Assembly (NCBI GenBank): GCA_030425285.1
Contig: JAUIAY010000005.1
Span: forward strand, 1 to 64,000
Source: Bacteroidia bacterium
Lineage (GTDB): Bacteria > Bacteroidota > Bacteroidia > Flavobacteriales > Flavobacteriaceae
Reading direction: 5' to 3'
Length of the DNA: 64,000 nt
Under the pieces are notes generated by a model. The model was given only the letters and a program-made list of their open reading frames with translations, did not search any database and was not told where the DNA came from. The translations under genes were made by a program, and so were the position numbers. This document shows, one piece after another, positions 34,221 through 42,466 of the stretch. Within the stretch, counting starts at the first letter, position 1. Each line of letters begins with the position of its first letter.

Positions 34221-35243
34221 ATGAAAGCATTCAAATACATACTCTTTGCATTATTAATTCTGGTAATTGGTATATCTATTTATATCGCAGTTCAGCCAAA
34301 CTCCTTCGAGGTTACAAGAACGCGAACTATTAACGCGCCTTCAGCAGTTATTTACAACAACGTTATTGACTTTAAAAACTGGGAAGCTTGGTCCAGTTGG
34401 GTAGAAAAAGACCCAGAAACCGTTATCTCATTAGGTAATACAACTGCAGGAGTGGGAGGTTCTTACAGTTGGGTCGATTCCCATGGACCTGGAAAGATGA
34501 CCACATTGGCAACCAACCCTAATCAATCTATTGAGCAAGAATTGCAATTTAGCGATTTTGAACCATCCAAAGTCACTTGGAATTTTGAACCTTCAGAAGA
34601 TGGCAAAACCAATGTAACTTGGAAAATGCACAGTGACAAAGTGCCTTTTATGTTCAAGGCGACATCATTGATGTCTGGTGGTTTTGACAATATGATTGGC
34701 CCTGATTTTGAACGTGGTTTGGAAAAACTGGATAGTATTGTTGTGGAATCCATGTTGAAATACACCATAAAAGTAGATGGCATTGCCAATCATGGTGGCG
34801 GTTACTACATTTACAATACCACATCCTGCAAAATAACGGACCTAAAAGATAAAATGGCTGAAATGCTACCAAAAATAGGCAGTTACGCAAGACAAAACCG
34901 TATAGCCATGGCTGGTGCACCTTTCGTGAGTTATTATAAATGGGATGAACCTAACAACGCGGTTATTTTCTCCTGCTGTATTCCAACTACCAATCAAATA
35001 ATTACTACCGATAGTGATATTTTAAGTGGCCAATTGGAACCATTTAAAGCTGTTAAAACGACATTGAAAGGCAACTATGAAAACCTAAAAGAAGCTTGGG
35101 ACGAAACGTTTAAATACATAGAAAATTACAAACTGGTTCCAAAAGAAATCGGGCCCAATTTGGAGGTTTATTTGACAGATCCTATGACAACACCAAATCC
35201 TGCCGATTGGATTACGGAAATTTATATAGCAATTGAGGAATAA
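34221..35243 (+). CDS. membrane-anchored SRPBCC + GyrI-like two-domain protein
   Basis: 340 residues. An N-terminal hydrophobic helix (about 4-25) anchors it; residues about 30-175 are SRPBCC/polyketide-cyclase-like (RTINAPSAVIYNNVIDFKNWEAWSSWVEKDP), and 185-340 are a GyrI-like or AraC effector-binding domain (AGAPFVSYYKWDEPNNAVIFSCCIP, TLKGNYENLKEAWDETFKYIE, TEIYIAIEE). Both folds bind small hydrophobic ligands. Without a DNA-binding part it is more likely a ligand carrier or sensor than a regulator. crcB starts directly after its stop (0-bp gap). Confidence 0.88.
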   Translation: MKAFKYILFALLILVIGISIYIAVQPNSFEVTRTRTINAPSAVIYNNVIDFKNWEAWSSWVEKDPETVISLGNTTAGVGGSYSWVDSHGPGKMTTLATNPNQSIEQELQFSDFEPSKVTWNFEPSEDGKTNVTWKMHSDKVPFMFKATSLMSGGFDNMIGPDFERGLEKLDSIVVESMLKYTIKVDGIANHGGGYYIYNTTSCKITDLKDKMAEMLPKIGSYARQNRIAMAGAPFVSYYKWDEPNNAVIFSCCIPTTNQIITTDSDILSGQLEPFKAVKTTLKGNYENLKEAWDETFKYIENYKLVPKEIGPNLEVYLTDPMTTPNPADWITEIYIAIEE

Positions 35244-35615
35244 ATGAAAAGTATCCTCTTGGTATTTATTGGTGGAGGTGTTGGAAGCGTACTTCGATAC
35301 CTGATTGGCAAACTCCTAAACAGCCATGAATCTGGAATACCTTACGGAACTTTTTTAGCTAATATTCTTGGCAGCTTATTAATTGGGATCATTCTAGGTC
35401 TTGCAGCAAAAAACAACACCTTTAACTCCAATCAAACATTGTTACTGGCTACAGGTTTTTGTGGAGGTTTTACAACCTTTTCAACTTTTGCCTATGAAAA
35501 CCATATTCTTTTAAAATCAGGTGACTTTACAAGTTTTGCAATCTATACCATTGCCAGTTTTATTGTTGGGTTTTTGGCTGTTTTCTTTGGAATGTATCTT
35601 ATTAAGTACTTATAA
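35244..35615 (+). CDS. crcB: fluoride ion channel CrcB/Fluc
   Basis: 123 residues with four membrane helices, a dual-topology fluoride exporter. Conserved features: GGGVGSVLRYLIG at the start, GTFLANILGSLLIGI, and the pore segment TGFCGGFTTFSTFAYE with the Phe-box and Thr/Ser track. No fluoride riboswitch is visible, and it is translated directly after the SRPBCC gene. Confidence 0.95.
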   Translation: MKSILLVFIGGGVGSVLRYLIGKLLNSHESGIPYGTFLANILGSLLIGIILGLAAKNNTFNSNQTLLLATGFCGGFTTFSTFAYENHILLKSGDFTSFAIYTIASFIVGFLAVFFGMYLIKYL

Positions 35616-35709
35616 TCAGTTCATTTTATAAAATATACGACGTTTTACGTATGTTTTGATGTTGTTTTAAATAGGATTTTTGAACCAATAATCAATAAAC
35701 CTATTTAAA

Positions 35710-36747
35710 ATGAAAAAATTATTACTGTATGTAGCTTTAGGAATTTTTAGCTACACCCAAGCCCAAAACATCTTAATTGTTGACAACAACAATAACATTG
35801 ACACGTCGCCAGCACACATGTACGACACTTTTAATGCAGCCATTTCAGCTGCTGGGAATGGTGACATCATTTATGTACAACCTTCAGAAGCTAGTTACGG
35901 AAATGTCACAATAAACAAGGAGGTTACTATTTATGGTATGGGACACACTCCTGAATTAAACGCAGGACGAAATGCCTTTTTTGGAAATATAACAATTTCA
36001 AGTAGCAATGTAAAGCTAGCTGGGATACGATGTACTTCCAATGTAACCATCACAGGGACAACCCAAAACGTTACTCTTGAAAACAGCTTTTTTAACAATA
36101 TAGCCTTAAATTCAGGAATAACTTCCAACATCACAATCCAAGGAAATCTCATCGATGGTTCTTTGGGGCTTTCAGCTAACAACAACAATAGTGAAAACAT
36201 TACGATAACCCATAACTTTTTTAACACCGTTCCTCAAAACGGATTATCTTATTTGAATAGCACAACTATTTTTAACAATAATATTGTAACGTATTCTGGT
36301 GGTGGAACTACTTCAATATTTTATATCCCGAATGATTTGGTAGCTCAAAACAACATTTTTGCTCCTACCAGTAATTTTAATGGTACCAACTGGCAATCTG
36401 GGGGAACGCCAACACTTTTTAACAACTGCATGACGTATAGTTATAATGGTATTACTCTTGGCGATTTAAATGGAACAGGAAATTTCAACAATACCAACCC
36501 TCAATTTGTAAGTATTCCAGGCACAGATCCATCATATAGTGTTGATAACGACTATAATATTGGCGCAACAGCTTTAGGAACTGACGGCAATGACATTGGG
36601 CTCTTTAATGGCTTTTATGATTTTGATATGAGAGGATATCCTACATTATTACCGTATTTAGAAGAAATGACTATTTCAAATAATATGGTATCGGCTGGTG
36701 CAAACTTACAGGTAAACCTAAAGGCCAACGCCAATAAAACTAACTAA
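35710..36747 (+). CDS. secreted parallel beta-helix protein
   Basis: 345 residues with a signal peptide (MKKLLLYVALGIFSYTQAQ). The rest has Asn-rich, short-period repeats (NVTITGTTQNVTLENSFFNNIAL, NITIQGNLIDGSLGLSANNNNSENITITHN) typical of right-handed beta helices (pectate-lyase-like, often adhesins or glycan-binding). FDMRGYPTLL near the end is a familiar end cap. It has no T9SS tail and stops at NANKTN, 11 bp before the next gene, which does have one. Confidence 0.8.
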   Translation: MKKLLLYVALGIFSYTQAQNILIVDNNNNIDTSPAHMYDTFNAAISAAGNGDIIYVQPSEASYGNVTINKEVTIYGMGHTPELNAGRNAFFGNITISSSNVKLAGIRCTSNVTITGTTQNVTLENSFFNNIALNSGITSNITIQGNLIDGSLGLSANNNNSENITITHNFFNTVPQNGLSYLNSTTIFNNNIVTYSGGGTTSIFYIPNDLVAQNNIFAPTSNFNGTNWQSGGTPTLFNNCMTYSYNGITLGDLNGTGNFNNTNPQFVSIPGTDPSYSVDNDYNIGATALGTDGNDIGLFNGFYDFDMRGYPTLLPYLEEMTISNNMVSAGANLQVNLKANANKTN

Positions 36748-36758
36748 AAAACAAACAG

Positions 36759-37757
36759 ATGAAAGCTTTTTATACCATAGTATTGAGCTGTTTCTGCATA
36801 GGTTTTTCTTGGTCTCAAAACACGTCAGATATTGCCAGCTTGGAATATTACTTTGACCAAGACCCTGGTGTTGGTCTAGGAACAAGCATTGATATCAATC
36901 CAGATACTGAAGTCATAGATCAAAGCTTCAATATTTCCACAACTGGTCTTCTAGAAGGCACACATAAACTTTTTATAAGAGCCATAAATGCTGATGGAGA
37001 AGCAAGTTTAATGGAAAGTAAAACATTCCGTATTACGCCAACTCCTGACAATAACAGCAGTGATATTGTTGAAGCCGAATATTTCTTTAACCAAGATCCT
37101 GGTGTGGGTAACGGAACGGCTATTGACCTCATGGATGCAGAAACCATAGATGAAGCGCTTTCAGTGTCAACATCAGGATTACCTACGGGAACACATCGTT
37201 TGTTTGTTCGCGTAAAGAACAGTAACGACGAATACAGTCTCTATGAACATAAAATTTTTAGGGTAGCTCCCGTTTCTGACATTAATACGGCTAGTATAAC
37301 TGCTGCAGAATATTATATAGATGTTGATCCAGGCGTTGGAAATGGGACCACAATATCAGTTACAGGAGACAGTATTGATGAAGTTTTATCTATTCCAACT
37401 ACGGTTGGTTTGGCACAAGGTGATCATTACCTTCATATTAGAGTCCGTAACACCGATGGAACATGGTCTCTTTATGAAAGACAATTTTTTGAAGTCGATG
37501 GTACACTCGGAATCACCAATGAAATCCTATCTGAAATAAGAATATATCCTATTCCTACAGCAGCAAGTGTAAATATCAAAACACCTAATCACGTTGAGAT
37601 AACTACCATAAAACTGATTGACATGTATGGGAAAGTCATTATCACTACCAATGGAAATCTAAACAAACTGGATGTTTCAACCTTGCCAAAAGGTACGTAT
37701 TTATTACAATTAATTACCAACGAGGGTAACTTGTCCAAACGTATCATTAAAAATTAA
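36759..37757 (+). CDS. T9SS type A sorting domain protein with three internal repeats
   Basis: 332 residues: signal peptide (MKAFYTIVLSCFCIGFSWSQ), three ~75-residue modules each starting EYYFDQDPGVGxGT-like (near 27, 103, 178), and a C-terminal T9SS type A domain with IRIYPIPTAASVNI, IKLIDMYGKVI and LPKGTYLLQLITNEG...KRIIKN. It is exported by the type IX system and its tail cleaved or anchored. Co-transcribed with the beta-helix protein 11 bp upstream; the two may form a surface complex. Confidence 0.93.
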   Translation: MKAFYTIVLSCFCIGFSWSQNTSDIASLEYYFDQDPGVGLGTSIDINPDTEVIDQSFNISTTGLLEGTHKLFIRAINADGEASLMESKTFRITPTPDNNSSDIVEAEYFFNQDPGVGNGTAIDLMDAETIDEALSVSTSGLPTGTHRLFVRVKNSNDEYSLYEHKIFRVAPVSDINTASITAAEYYIDVDPGVGNGTTISVTGDSIDEVLSIPTTVGLAQGDHYLHIRVRNTDGTWSLYERQFFEVDGTLGITNEILSEIRIYPIPTAASVNIKTPNHVEITTIKLIDMYGKVIITTNGNLNKLDVSTLPKGTYLLQLITNEGNLSKRIIKN

Positions 37758-37783
37758 ATTTAGCTAGAGTCAGTAACTATTAG

Positions 37784-37818
37784 GGCGCCTAAACATGTGT
37801 TAGGTGCCTTACTTTTTT
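37784..37818 (+). terminator. terminator of the beta-helix/T9SS operon
   Basis: GGCGCCTAA / TTAGGTGCC (one G-T wobble), a 7-base loop, then TTACTTTTTTTT. It overlaps the 3' end of the convergent DUF1684 gene. Confidence 0.85.
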
Positions 37819-38411
37819 TTAAACGCCTTGACTCCTGCCTCAATTTTGGTCTCCAAATAATTCTCTCTTGGGACAATAGGGCAAGAATACTTCTCATTGT
37901 ATGCGCAATAGGGATTATAGGCTGTATTAAAGTCAATAATTAAAGAATCTCCTTCAGGAATACGGCATTCAACATAACGTCCTCCAGCATAGCTCCCTTC
38001 ACCGTTGGTGTCATCTAGGAAAGGTAAAAACAAATAATCTTCGTAGCCCGGTTTTGTCAACAAACCTAAATTCTGATAAATATTTAATTGATATTTCTTA
38101 CCATGTAATTCAAAAGCAACCACACCATACTTCACATAATCTGGCAACCTTTCGGTGGTTGTCCTCATTTTAAAAGGTTTTTCATCAGGCGTTCGCGTTA
38201 ATGAAGCCTTGACCACATAAGTGGAATCAAATTCAAAAAATTCCAATCCATTAAACTTTTTACGGTCCTTATCCTTTAAAGGCGATTTGGTTGCATCCTT
38301 AAAGTCAGCATTCATCTCACGTTGCCAGGCAGTTTTTCCTAAAATAGGTTCCTTATTTTGAGCACAAGCGCTCAAGGTAACAATCAAAAAAAGGGTAAAA
38401 AGTAGTTTCAT
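37809..38411 (-). CDS. DUF1684 lipoprotein
   Basis: 200 residues. The lipoprotein signal is MKLLFTLFLIVTLSACAQ. The DUF1684 core is clear: FNGLEFFEFDSTYVV, VAFELHGKKYQLNIYQ, FLPFLDDTNGEGSYAGGRYVE and DFNTAYNPYCAYNEKYSCPI(V)P with its Cys pair. The family is common in Bacteroidota and Actinobacteria; no activity is established. Confidence 0.9.
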   Translation of the reverse strand: MKLLFTLFLIVTLSACAQNKEPILGKTAWQREMNADFKDATKSPLKDKDRKKFNGLEFFEFDSTYVVKASLTRTPDEKPFKMRTTTERLPDYVKYGVVAFELHGKKYQLNIYQNLGLLTKPGYEDYLFLPFLDDTNGEGSYAGGRYVECRIPEGDSLIIDFNTAYNPYCAYNEKYSCPIVPRENYLETKIEAGVKAFKKK

Positions 38412-38484
38412 TATTTATTTTTTTGTTTTCAAAAATACAACTTAAAGTTTTTTTACCTAGTTTTGGTTAACATTTAGAGAAATC

Positions 38485-38559
38485 ATGAATAACGGCATCG
38501 TAGTATACACAAAAAGACAAACCTCTTGGGAAAGAAGTTGGGCTTACTATATATTATGA
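38485..38559 (+). CDS. possible 24-aa micro-protein
   Basis: In the 228-bp gap between the DUF1684 and MFS genes there is an ATG frame ending RQTSWERSWAYYIL, preceded by a TAGTTTTG -7-type box (38458-38465) and followed 31 bp later by a strong hairpin terminator. The promoter-to-terminator span of about 150 nt would be a self-contained transcript, coding or not. Weak as a protein call; stronger as a transcription unit. Confidence 0.3.
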   Translation: MNNGIVVYTKRQTSWERSWAYYIL

Positions 38560-38590
38560 TGATCTAAACATATAAATTAACAATATAGAA

Positions 38591-38619
38591 AAGTCCGACG
38601 TCAACGTCGGACTTTTTAT
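38591..38619 (+). terminator. strong terminator without an annotated upstream gene
   Basis: AAGTCCGACG / CGTCGGACTT, a 10-bp GC-rich stem with a TCAA loop, then TTTATTTTT. The nearest upstream plus-strand gene ends at 37757 and has its own terminator, so this hairpin likely ends a short transcript starting near 38470. Confidence 0.85.
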
Positions 38620-38639
38620 TTTTATAACAACAATCAAAA

Positions 38640-39857
38640 ATGAAAACCTTATTCAACAATTATCTAGACACCTTTAAAGGTCTCTCAAGAGAAGTTTGGT
38701 GGTTAGCCTTGATAACACTTATAAATAGGGCTGGGACTATGGTCATACCCTTTTTGTCGCTCTATCTCACAGAGGATTTGCATTTTGAACCCTCTGATGT
38801 TGGCTGGATTATGTCGGCATTTGGTTTAGGTTCCCTTGCAGGTTCGTGGCTAGGTGGTAAATTAACCGATACGATAGGCTACTACAAAGTAATGGTCAGG
38901 AGTTTGCTGGCTACAGGTATCCTATTTATAGGGCTTCAGTTTTTAAATACATTCGTTAGCATTTGCTTGGGCATTTTCTTGGTGATGCTGGTAGCGGATA
39001 TGTTTCGTCCTGCCATGTTTGTAGCAATGAGTGCCTATAGTAAACCTGAAAATAAAACACGTTCGGTAACACTTATCAGGTTGGCCATAAATCTCGGTTT
39101 TTCTGCTGGCCCTGCTTTAGGCGGATTAATTATCACGACCATGAGTTACGGTGGTTTGTTTTGGGTAGATGGTATTACCTGTATTTTGGCAACTTTGTTA
39201 CTTATAAATGTTTTAAACCCTAAAAAAGCTAGGATAGTTGACAATGTCATTAACGATAATCCACAGTCGGCTTATAAGGACAAGGCATTTTGGATATTCT
39301 TGGCATCTATGACCATCTTTGGAATCATCTTTTTGCAATATTTTTCAACGATGCCCATTTATTACAAAAATGTACATACCTTAAACGAATTGGAAATCGG
39401 CATCCTATTGGGACTAAACGGTGCGTTTATTTTTCTATTGGAAATGCCACTCATTAAGTGGTTGGAAAACACCAAGTATTCCAAACCGTTTCTGATGCTT
39501 GTTGGCGCCATGTTAACGGCTGCAAGCTTTTTGGTACTGAATCTCACCCCATGGATAGGTATCCTGCTTATTGGTATGCTATTCATGACTGTAGGTGAAA
39601 TGATTGCGTTTCCTTTTTCAAATGCCTTTGCCATGGAACGCGCCAAAAAAGGAAACCAGGGAGAGTATATGGCATTGTACACCATTTCGTTCTCTGTAGC
39701 CCATATTTTTGGGCATAACGCAGGCATGCAGTTGGTGGATAGTGTGGGATTTGAAAATACTTGGTATATTATGACGGCTCTTGGCGTGCTTTGTGCCCTA
39801 TTATTATGGAGTTTAAAGCGTTATTTAAAAATTAAAAAAGAATTGAATTATGAGTAG
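38640..39857 (+). CDS. MFS transporter (MdtH-like)
   Basis: 405 residues, 11-12 membrane helices. The motif between helices 2 and 3 is present as GSWLGGKLTDTIGYYKVM (MFS motif A variant) and helix 5 holds RLAINLGFSAGPALGG (antiporter motif C type). This pattern points to a drug/proton antiporter of the MdtH type; substrate unknown. Its stop overlaps the next gene's start by 8 bp. Confidence 0.9.
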   Translation: MKTLFNNYLDTFKGLSREVWWLALITLINRAGTMVIPFLSLYLTEDLHFEPSDVGWIMSAFGLGSLAGSWLGGKLTDTIGYYKVMVRSLLATGILFIGLQFLNTFVSICLGIFLVMLVADMFRPAMFVAMSAYSKPENKTRSVTLIRLAINLGFSAGPALGGLIITTMSYGGLFWVDGITCILATLLLINVLNPKKARIVDNVINDNPQSAYKDKAFWIFLASMTIFGIIFLQYFSTMPIYYKNVHTLNELEIGILLGLNGAFIFLLEMPLIKWLENTKYSKPFLMLVGAMLTAASFLVLNLTPWIGILLIGMLFMTVGEMIAFPFSNAFAMERAKKGNQGEYMALYTISFSVAHIFGHNAGMQLVDSVGFENTWYIMTALGVLCALLLWSLKRYLKIKKELNYE

Positions 39858-40356
39858 ACCATGGGAAAAATTACCCTTATTTCAAAAGGCAGAATCCATT
39901 AGAACATTAGTGGACTCTATTGTCGAAATTGCCATGGAAAGTGAAATGGAATATGAATCGGAGGCAGAAGGTGAAATGATTGACAGTAGTATAAATGCCC
40001 TAGTTGATAACTCACTCATCATTCCTGCCAACATTGCAGGTGTTTGGAATGAAGATACGCTTTATGATTTAAGAATGGAAAATGCCACGATCATTAGATT
40101 AGCAGCTAGAGAGATTCTAACCGATTTAACGACTTTGGAAAGCTTTGGCTTTAAGGATGTCGAGTACCTAAACGTGCTTCGTGAAGAAATGGAAGAATTC
40201 CGTGTATTATTTGCCGAGTGGGTTAAAACGTTTGATCCTTGGAACTACATTATTGACCGTTGGGGTTTGTTCAATCCACCTGGCATAAACTATGACGATT
40301 CCGATCCCGATGATGATCTTCCTTTTAATGAATTTGACGAAGATGAAGAAGACTGA
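39850..40356 (+). CDS. conserved hypothetical four-helix protein with acidic tail
   Basis: 168 residues. Several long helices (LFQKAESIRTLVDSIVEIAMES; NATIIRLAAREILTDLTTLESFGF; LNVLREEMEEFRVLFAEWVKTFDPWNYIIDRWG) and an extremely acidic end (DDSDPDDDLPFNEFDEDEED). It overlaps the MFS gene by 8 bp. The N-terminal LP(L)FQKAxxI pattern recurs in the protein at 40920, beyond the Lrp gene, suggesting the two are distant relatives, perhaps of the 23S-IVP/Avd-like four-helix bundle type. Function unknown. Confidence 0.75.
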   Translation: MSRPWEKLPLFQKAESIRTLVDSIVEIAMESEMEYESEAEGEMIDSSINALVDNSLIIPANIAGVWNEDTLYDLRMENATIIRLAAREILTDLTTLESFGFKDVEYLNVLREEMEEFRVLFAEWVKTFDPWNYIIDRWGLFNPPGINYDDSDPDDDLPFNEFDEDEED

Positions 40357-40357
40357 T

Positions 40358-40801
40358 TTATTTCAGCGGCTTAACCGGATTGTGCTTGATAACATGTGAA
40401 AGTACAATCTGCGTTTTAGCTTCACCATAAACAATCAGTTGATCTATGAACGCTTCTAGATGCTTTTGGTTTTTTAAAACCACTTCCATAACAATGTTCT
40501 CATTTCCGGTAATTCGGTAACAATTGATAACCTCATCATAGGTTTTCACCTTATCCAAAAACGGTTTCAACATACCCATAAAAGCGCGAATGGTTATAAG
40601 GGCTTTCAACTGATAACCTGCCTCAAAAGGCGATACGGTTGTATGATAATCCTGAATAATTCCTAGGTCTTCCATTTTCTTAATGCGCTCTGAAACAGCA
40701 GGCGAACTAATCCCAACTTGACGCCCTATTTCAGCATTGCTCATACGTGCATTTTGCTGCAAACAGCCCAGAATTTTCCAGTTTAACGAATCAACACTCA
40801 T
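40358..40801 (-). CDS. Lrp/AsnC family transcriptional regulator
   Basis: 147 residues. N-terminal winged HTH (LNWKILGCLQQNARMSNAEIGRQVGISSPAVSERIKKMEDLGII) and C-terminal RAM/AsnC ligand-binding domain (KTYDEVINCYRITGNENIVMEVVLK). Such proteins form octamers that sense amino acids. It ends 1 bp from the acidic-tail gene (convergent) and is divergent from the helical gene at 40920; a TATATTTG box (40840-40847, minus strand) may be its -7 element. Confidence 0.95.
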   Translation of the reverse strand: MSVDSLNWKILGCLQQNARMSNAEIGRQVGISSPAVSERIKKMEDLGIIQDYHTTVSPFEAGYQLKALITIRAFMGMLKPFLDKVKTYDEVINCYRITGNENIVMEVVLKNQKHLEAFIDQLIVYGEAKTQIVLSHVIKHNPVKPLK

Positions 40802-40891
40802 TTTAAAGATAAATAGCTAAAAATAATTAATAATTAAATCAAATATACAATTTTACCTTAAATATTAAATAACAAATTCATAACTAGTAAG

Positions 40892-40899
40892 TACTTTTG
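40892..40899 (+). promoter_or_regulatory. -7 element before the helical gene at 40920
   Basis: TACTTTTG, 20 bp before the ATG. It lies in the lrp divergent region and may be under Lrp control. Confidence 0.45.
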
Positions 40900-40919
40900 A
40901 TAAAATTGCTATTATAAAC

Positions 40920-41315
40920 ATGTTATCAAACGCTCCATCAAATTTATTCCACTCGCCTATATATCAGAAGGCTATGGAAATCATTATCCTATCAAGAAGT
41001 ATTTCTACCTATTTAAACCAAGATTTAAACGAGTTGTTGGATGATGGTACTGAAGACAGCCACATTTATTTCTCTGGTGACATTGTACAGCAATCGGTCT
41101 CATTGGCTCCTGAAATTGAAAAGGCGGAACTGGAACGTTTCACCGAAAAGAAGCACAAGCACATTGCTTCTATTAAGCGATTAACGTTTCTATTGAATAA
41201 AAACATCAAGCGTTTAGAAAACTGTAACAGCAATGGCAAGGACTATCTTCCGCTATTACGTTCTGAATTACAGAAATTTAAAAAATTGCAGCACAGCTGG
41301 ATGCTGACTCTATAG
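40920..41315 (+). CDS. conserved hypothetical helical protein (four-helix-bundle type)
   Basis: 131 residues: SPIYQKAMEIIILSRSISTYLNQDLN, IVQQSVSLAPEIEKAELE, KHIASIKRLTFLLNKNIKRLENC and PLLRSELQKFKKLQHSWML read as four amphipathic helices. This resembles the S23/IVP-like or Avd-like fold and, in its start, the acidic-tail protein at 39850. No catalytic motif. Function unknown. Confidence 0.75.
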   Translation: MLSNAPSNLFHSPIYQKAMEIIILSRSISTYLNQDLNELLDDGTEDSHIYFSGDIVQQSVSLAPEIEKAELERFTEKKHKHIASIKRLTFLLNKNIKRLENCNSNGKDYLPLLRSELQKFKKLQHSWMLTL

Positions 41316-41357
41316 TTCTTTTTATATATTTGATTCATGTTTCTTCAAAAGAATTCC

Positions 41358-41978
41358 ATGAAAAATATCCTTTTGGTGTTATTTACAATAAGTGCCGTTT
41401 CGGGCTTTTCTCAACACATAAAGATTGACAAAAAGAAGTTAGGTTTTCTAAAAAACGAAACCCATGTTCAGGTCAAGTTCAAGTACGACAATCTATCCTT
41501 TAATGCCGACAACCTTTCGGAAATAGCATTTATTGATTATTTTAAAGACAAGATGGCTTCCAGGCAAATAGATAGTACAGGTTGGACAAATGCCTATTTT
41601 CTTCATAAAGATGCCTTATGGCAAGAGGCTTATGTTTCTAAACTCAATGAAACCCTGGAACGTTATCAAGCACCTATTTTTTCTTTGGACGAATCCCAGA
41701 ATGCTAATTATTATATGCTTGTCGAAGTGAACTGGATTTATGCCGGATACGATATTGGCGTTGCCAAGTCACCATCAAAAGTTAAATTAAATCTGCTTCT
41801 ATTTGACAAAAAAAACAAAACCAAAATAGCAACCATACCTGTTGGCATAAGCACAGCTGATAATGATAAGGAAGACAATGACAGTGAATGGACCTATTTA
41901 AGGCGCATACAAAATGCCTTCACAAATTCTGGATTTAAACTGGGTATTACACTAAAAAGGTTATTTGACAAAAAATAA
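41358..41978 (+). CDS. secreted conserved hypothetical protein
   Basis: 206 residues from the ATG at 41358, giving a signal peptide MKNILLVLFTISAVSGFSQ. A TATATTTG box at 41325-41332 would place the transcript start too close to the alternative ATG at 41337. The mature protein alternates strands and helices and ends with ISTADNDKEDNDSEWTYLRRIQNAFTNSGFKLGITLKRLFDKK. No family recognised. Confidence 0.8.
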   Translation: MKNILLVLFTISAVSGFSQHIKIDKKKLGFLKNETHVQVKFKYDNLSFNADNLSEIAFIDYFKDKMASRQIDSTGWTNAYFLHKDALWQEAYVSKLNETLERYQAPIFSLDESQNANYYMLVEVNWIYAGYDIGVAKSPSKVKLNLLLFDKKNKTKIATIPVGISTADNDKEDNDSEWTYLRRIQNAFTNSGFKLGITLKRLFDKK

Positions 41979-41984
41979 ATACCT

Positions 41985-42031
41985 ATCAAATTTCTTTTCA
42001 GATATTATATTGAAAAGAAATTTGATTTTTT
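41985..42031 (+). terminator. terminator with perfect 16-bp stem
   Basis: ATCAAATTTCTTTTCA and its exact complement TGAAAAGAAATTTGAT (42011-42026) around a 10-base loop, followed by T5. It ends the gene at 41358. Confidence 0.9.
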
Positions 42032-42073
42032 AAAGATAACTTACAAAATGTTCTAAAGTAATTTTCTACAATA

Positions 42074-42205
42074 TCAACTGGCTTTTTCTAAATTAACGAT
42101 AAAACTATCTACTTGATAATACTTTTCAGATTTGATGATATTTAACATCCAATCCAAATGGTTTTCAGACTTTCTACTAAAGTTGTAATTTAAAGTTGCT
42201 TCCAT
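42074..42205 (-). CDS. possible 43-aa small protein
   Basis: In the 488-bp gap 41979-42466 an ATG frame on the minus strand reads MEATLNYNFSRKSENHLDW, then MLNIIKSEKYYQVDSFIVN, with balanced, protein-like composition (Trp, Tyr, His, acid and base). No family or promoter is recognised. A 7-bp inverted repeat lies 38 bp upstream. The rest of the gap (42262-42466) is AT-rich with nothing I can identify. Confidence 0.4.
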   Translation of the reverse strand: MEATLNYNFSRKSENHLDWMLNIIKSEKYYQVDSFIVNLEKAS

Positions 42206-42242
42206 AATAATCTAATTAAATTAAACAAATTATGATTCATTG

Positions 42243-42261
42243 GGACTAATCAAGTTAGTCC
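42243..42261. promoter_or_regulatory. inverted repeat GGACTAA-N5-TTAGTCC
   Basis: Perfect 7-bp arms with a TCAAG centre, 38 bp upstream of the small minus-strand ORF, with no T-run. Symmetry and spacing fit a dimeric regulator site more than a terminator. No regulator is identified. Confidence 0.45.
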
Positions 42262-42466
42262 AGAAAACAACTTTCTCATAAAATATTGGTTAATAAGTCA
42301 TTAAACTCTATTACATGTAAATTTTTGCAAAAAAAACCTACAAACGGTAATGAAGCATATTATTTGTTCCTTATTTTTAGAATACTATGCACCTACATAA
42401 AAAAAGGCATGACAAATTCCTAAACTAAAAAAGGGAATACTCTAAAAAAACTTGATTAAAAAAGAG

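Noticed and set aside
35616-35709. Fluoride riboswitch or other leader linked to crcB
   Set aside because: crcB starts directly at the previous gene's stop; no leader exists upstream and the downstream gap shows no pseudoknot-like pattern.
35710-37757. One gene split by a frameshift (beta-helix + T9SS tail)
   Set aside because: The second frame begins with its own signal peptide and the first ends after its natural end cap, so two genes are more likely.
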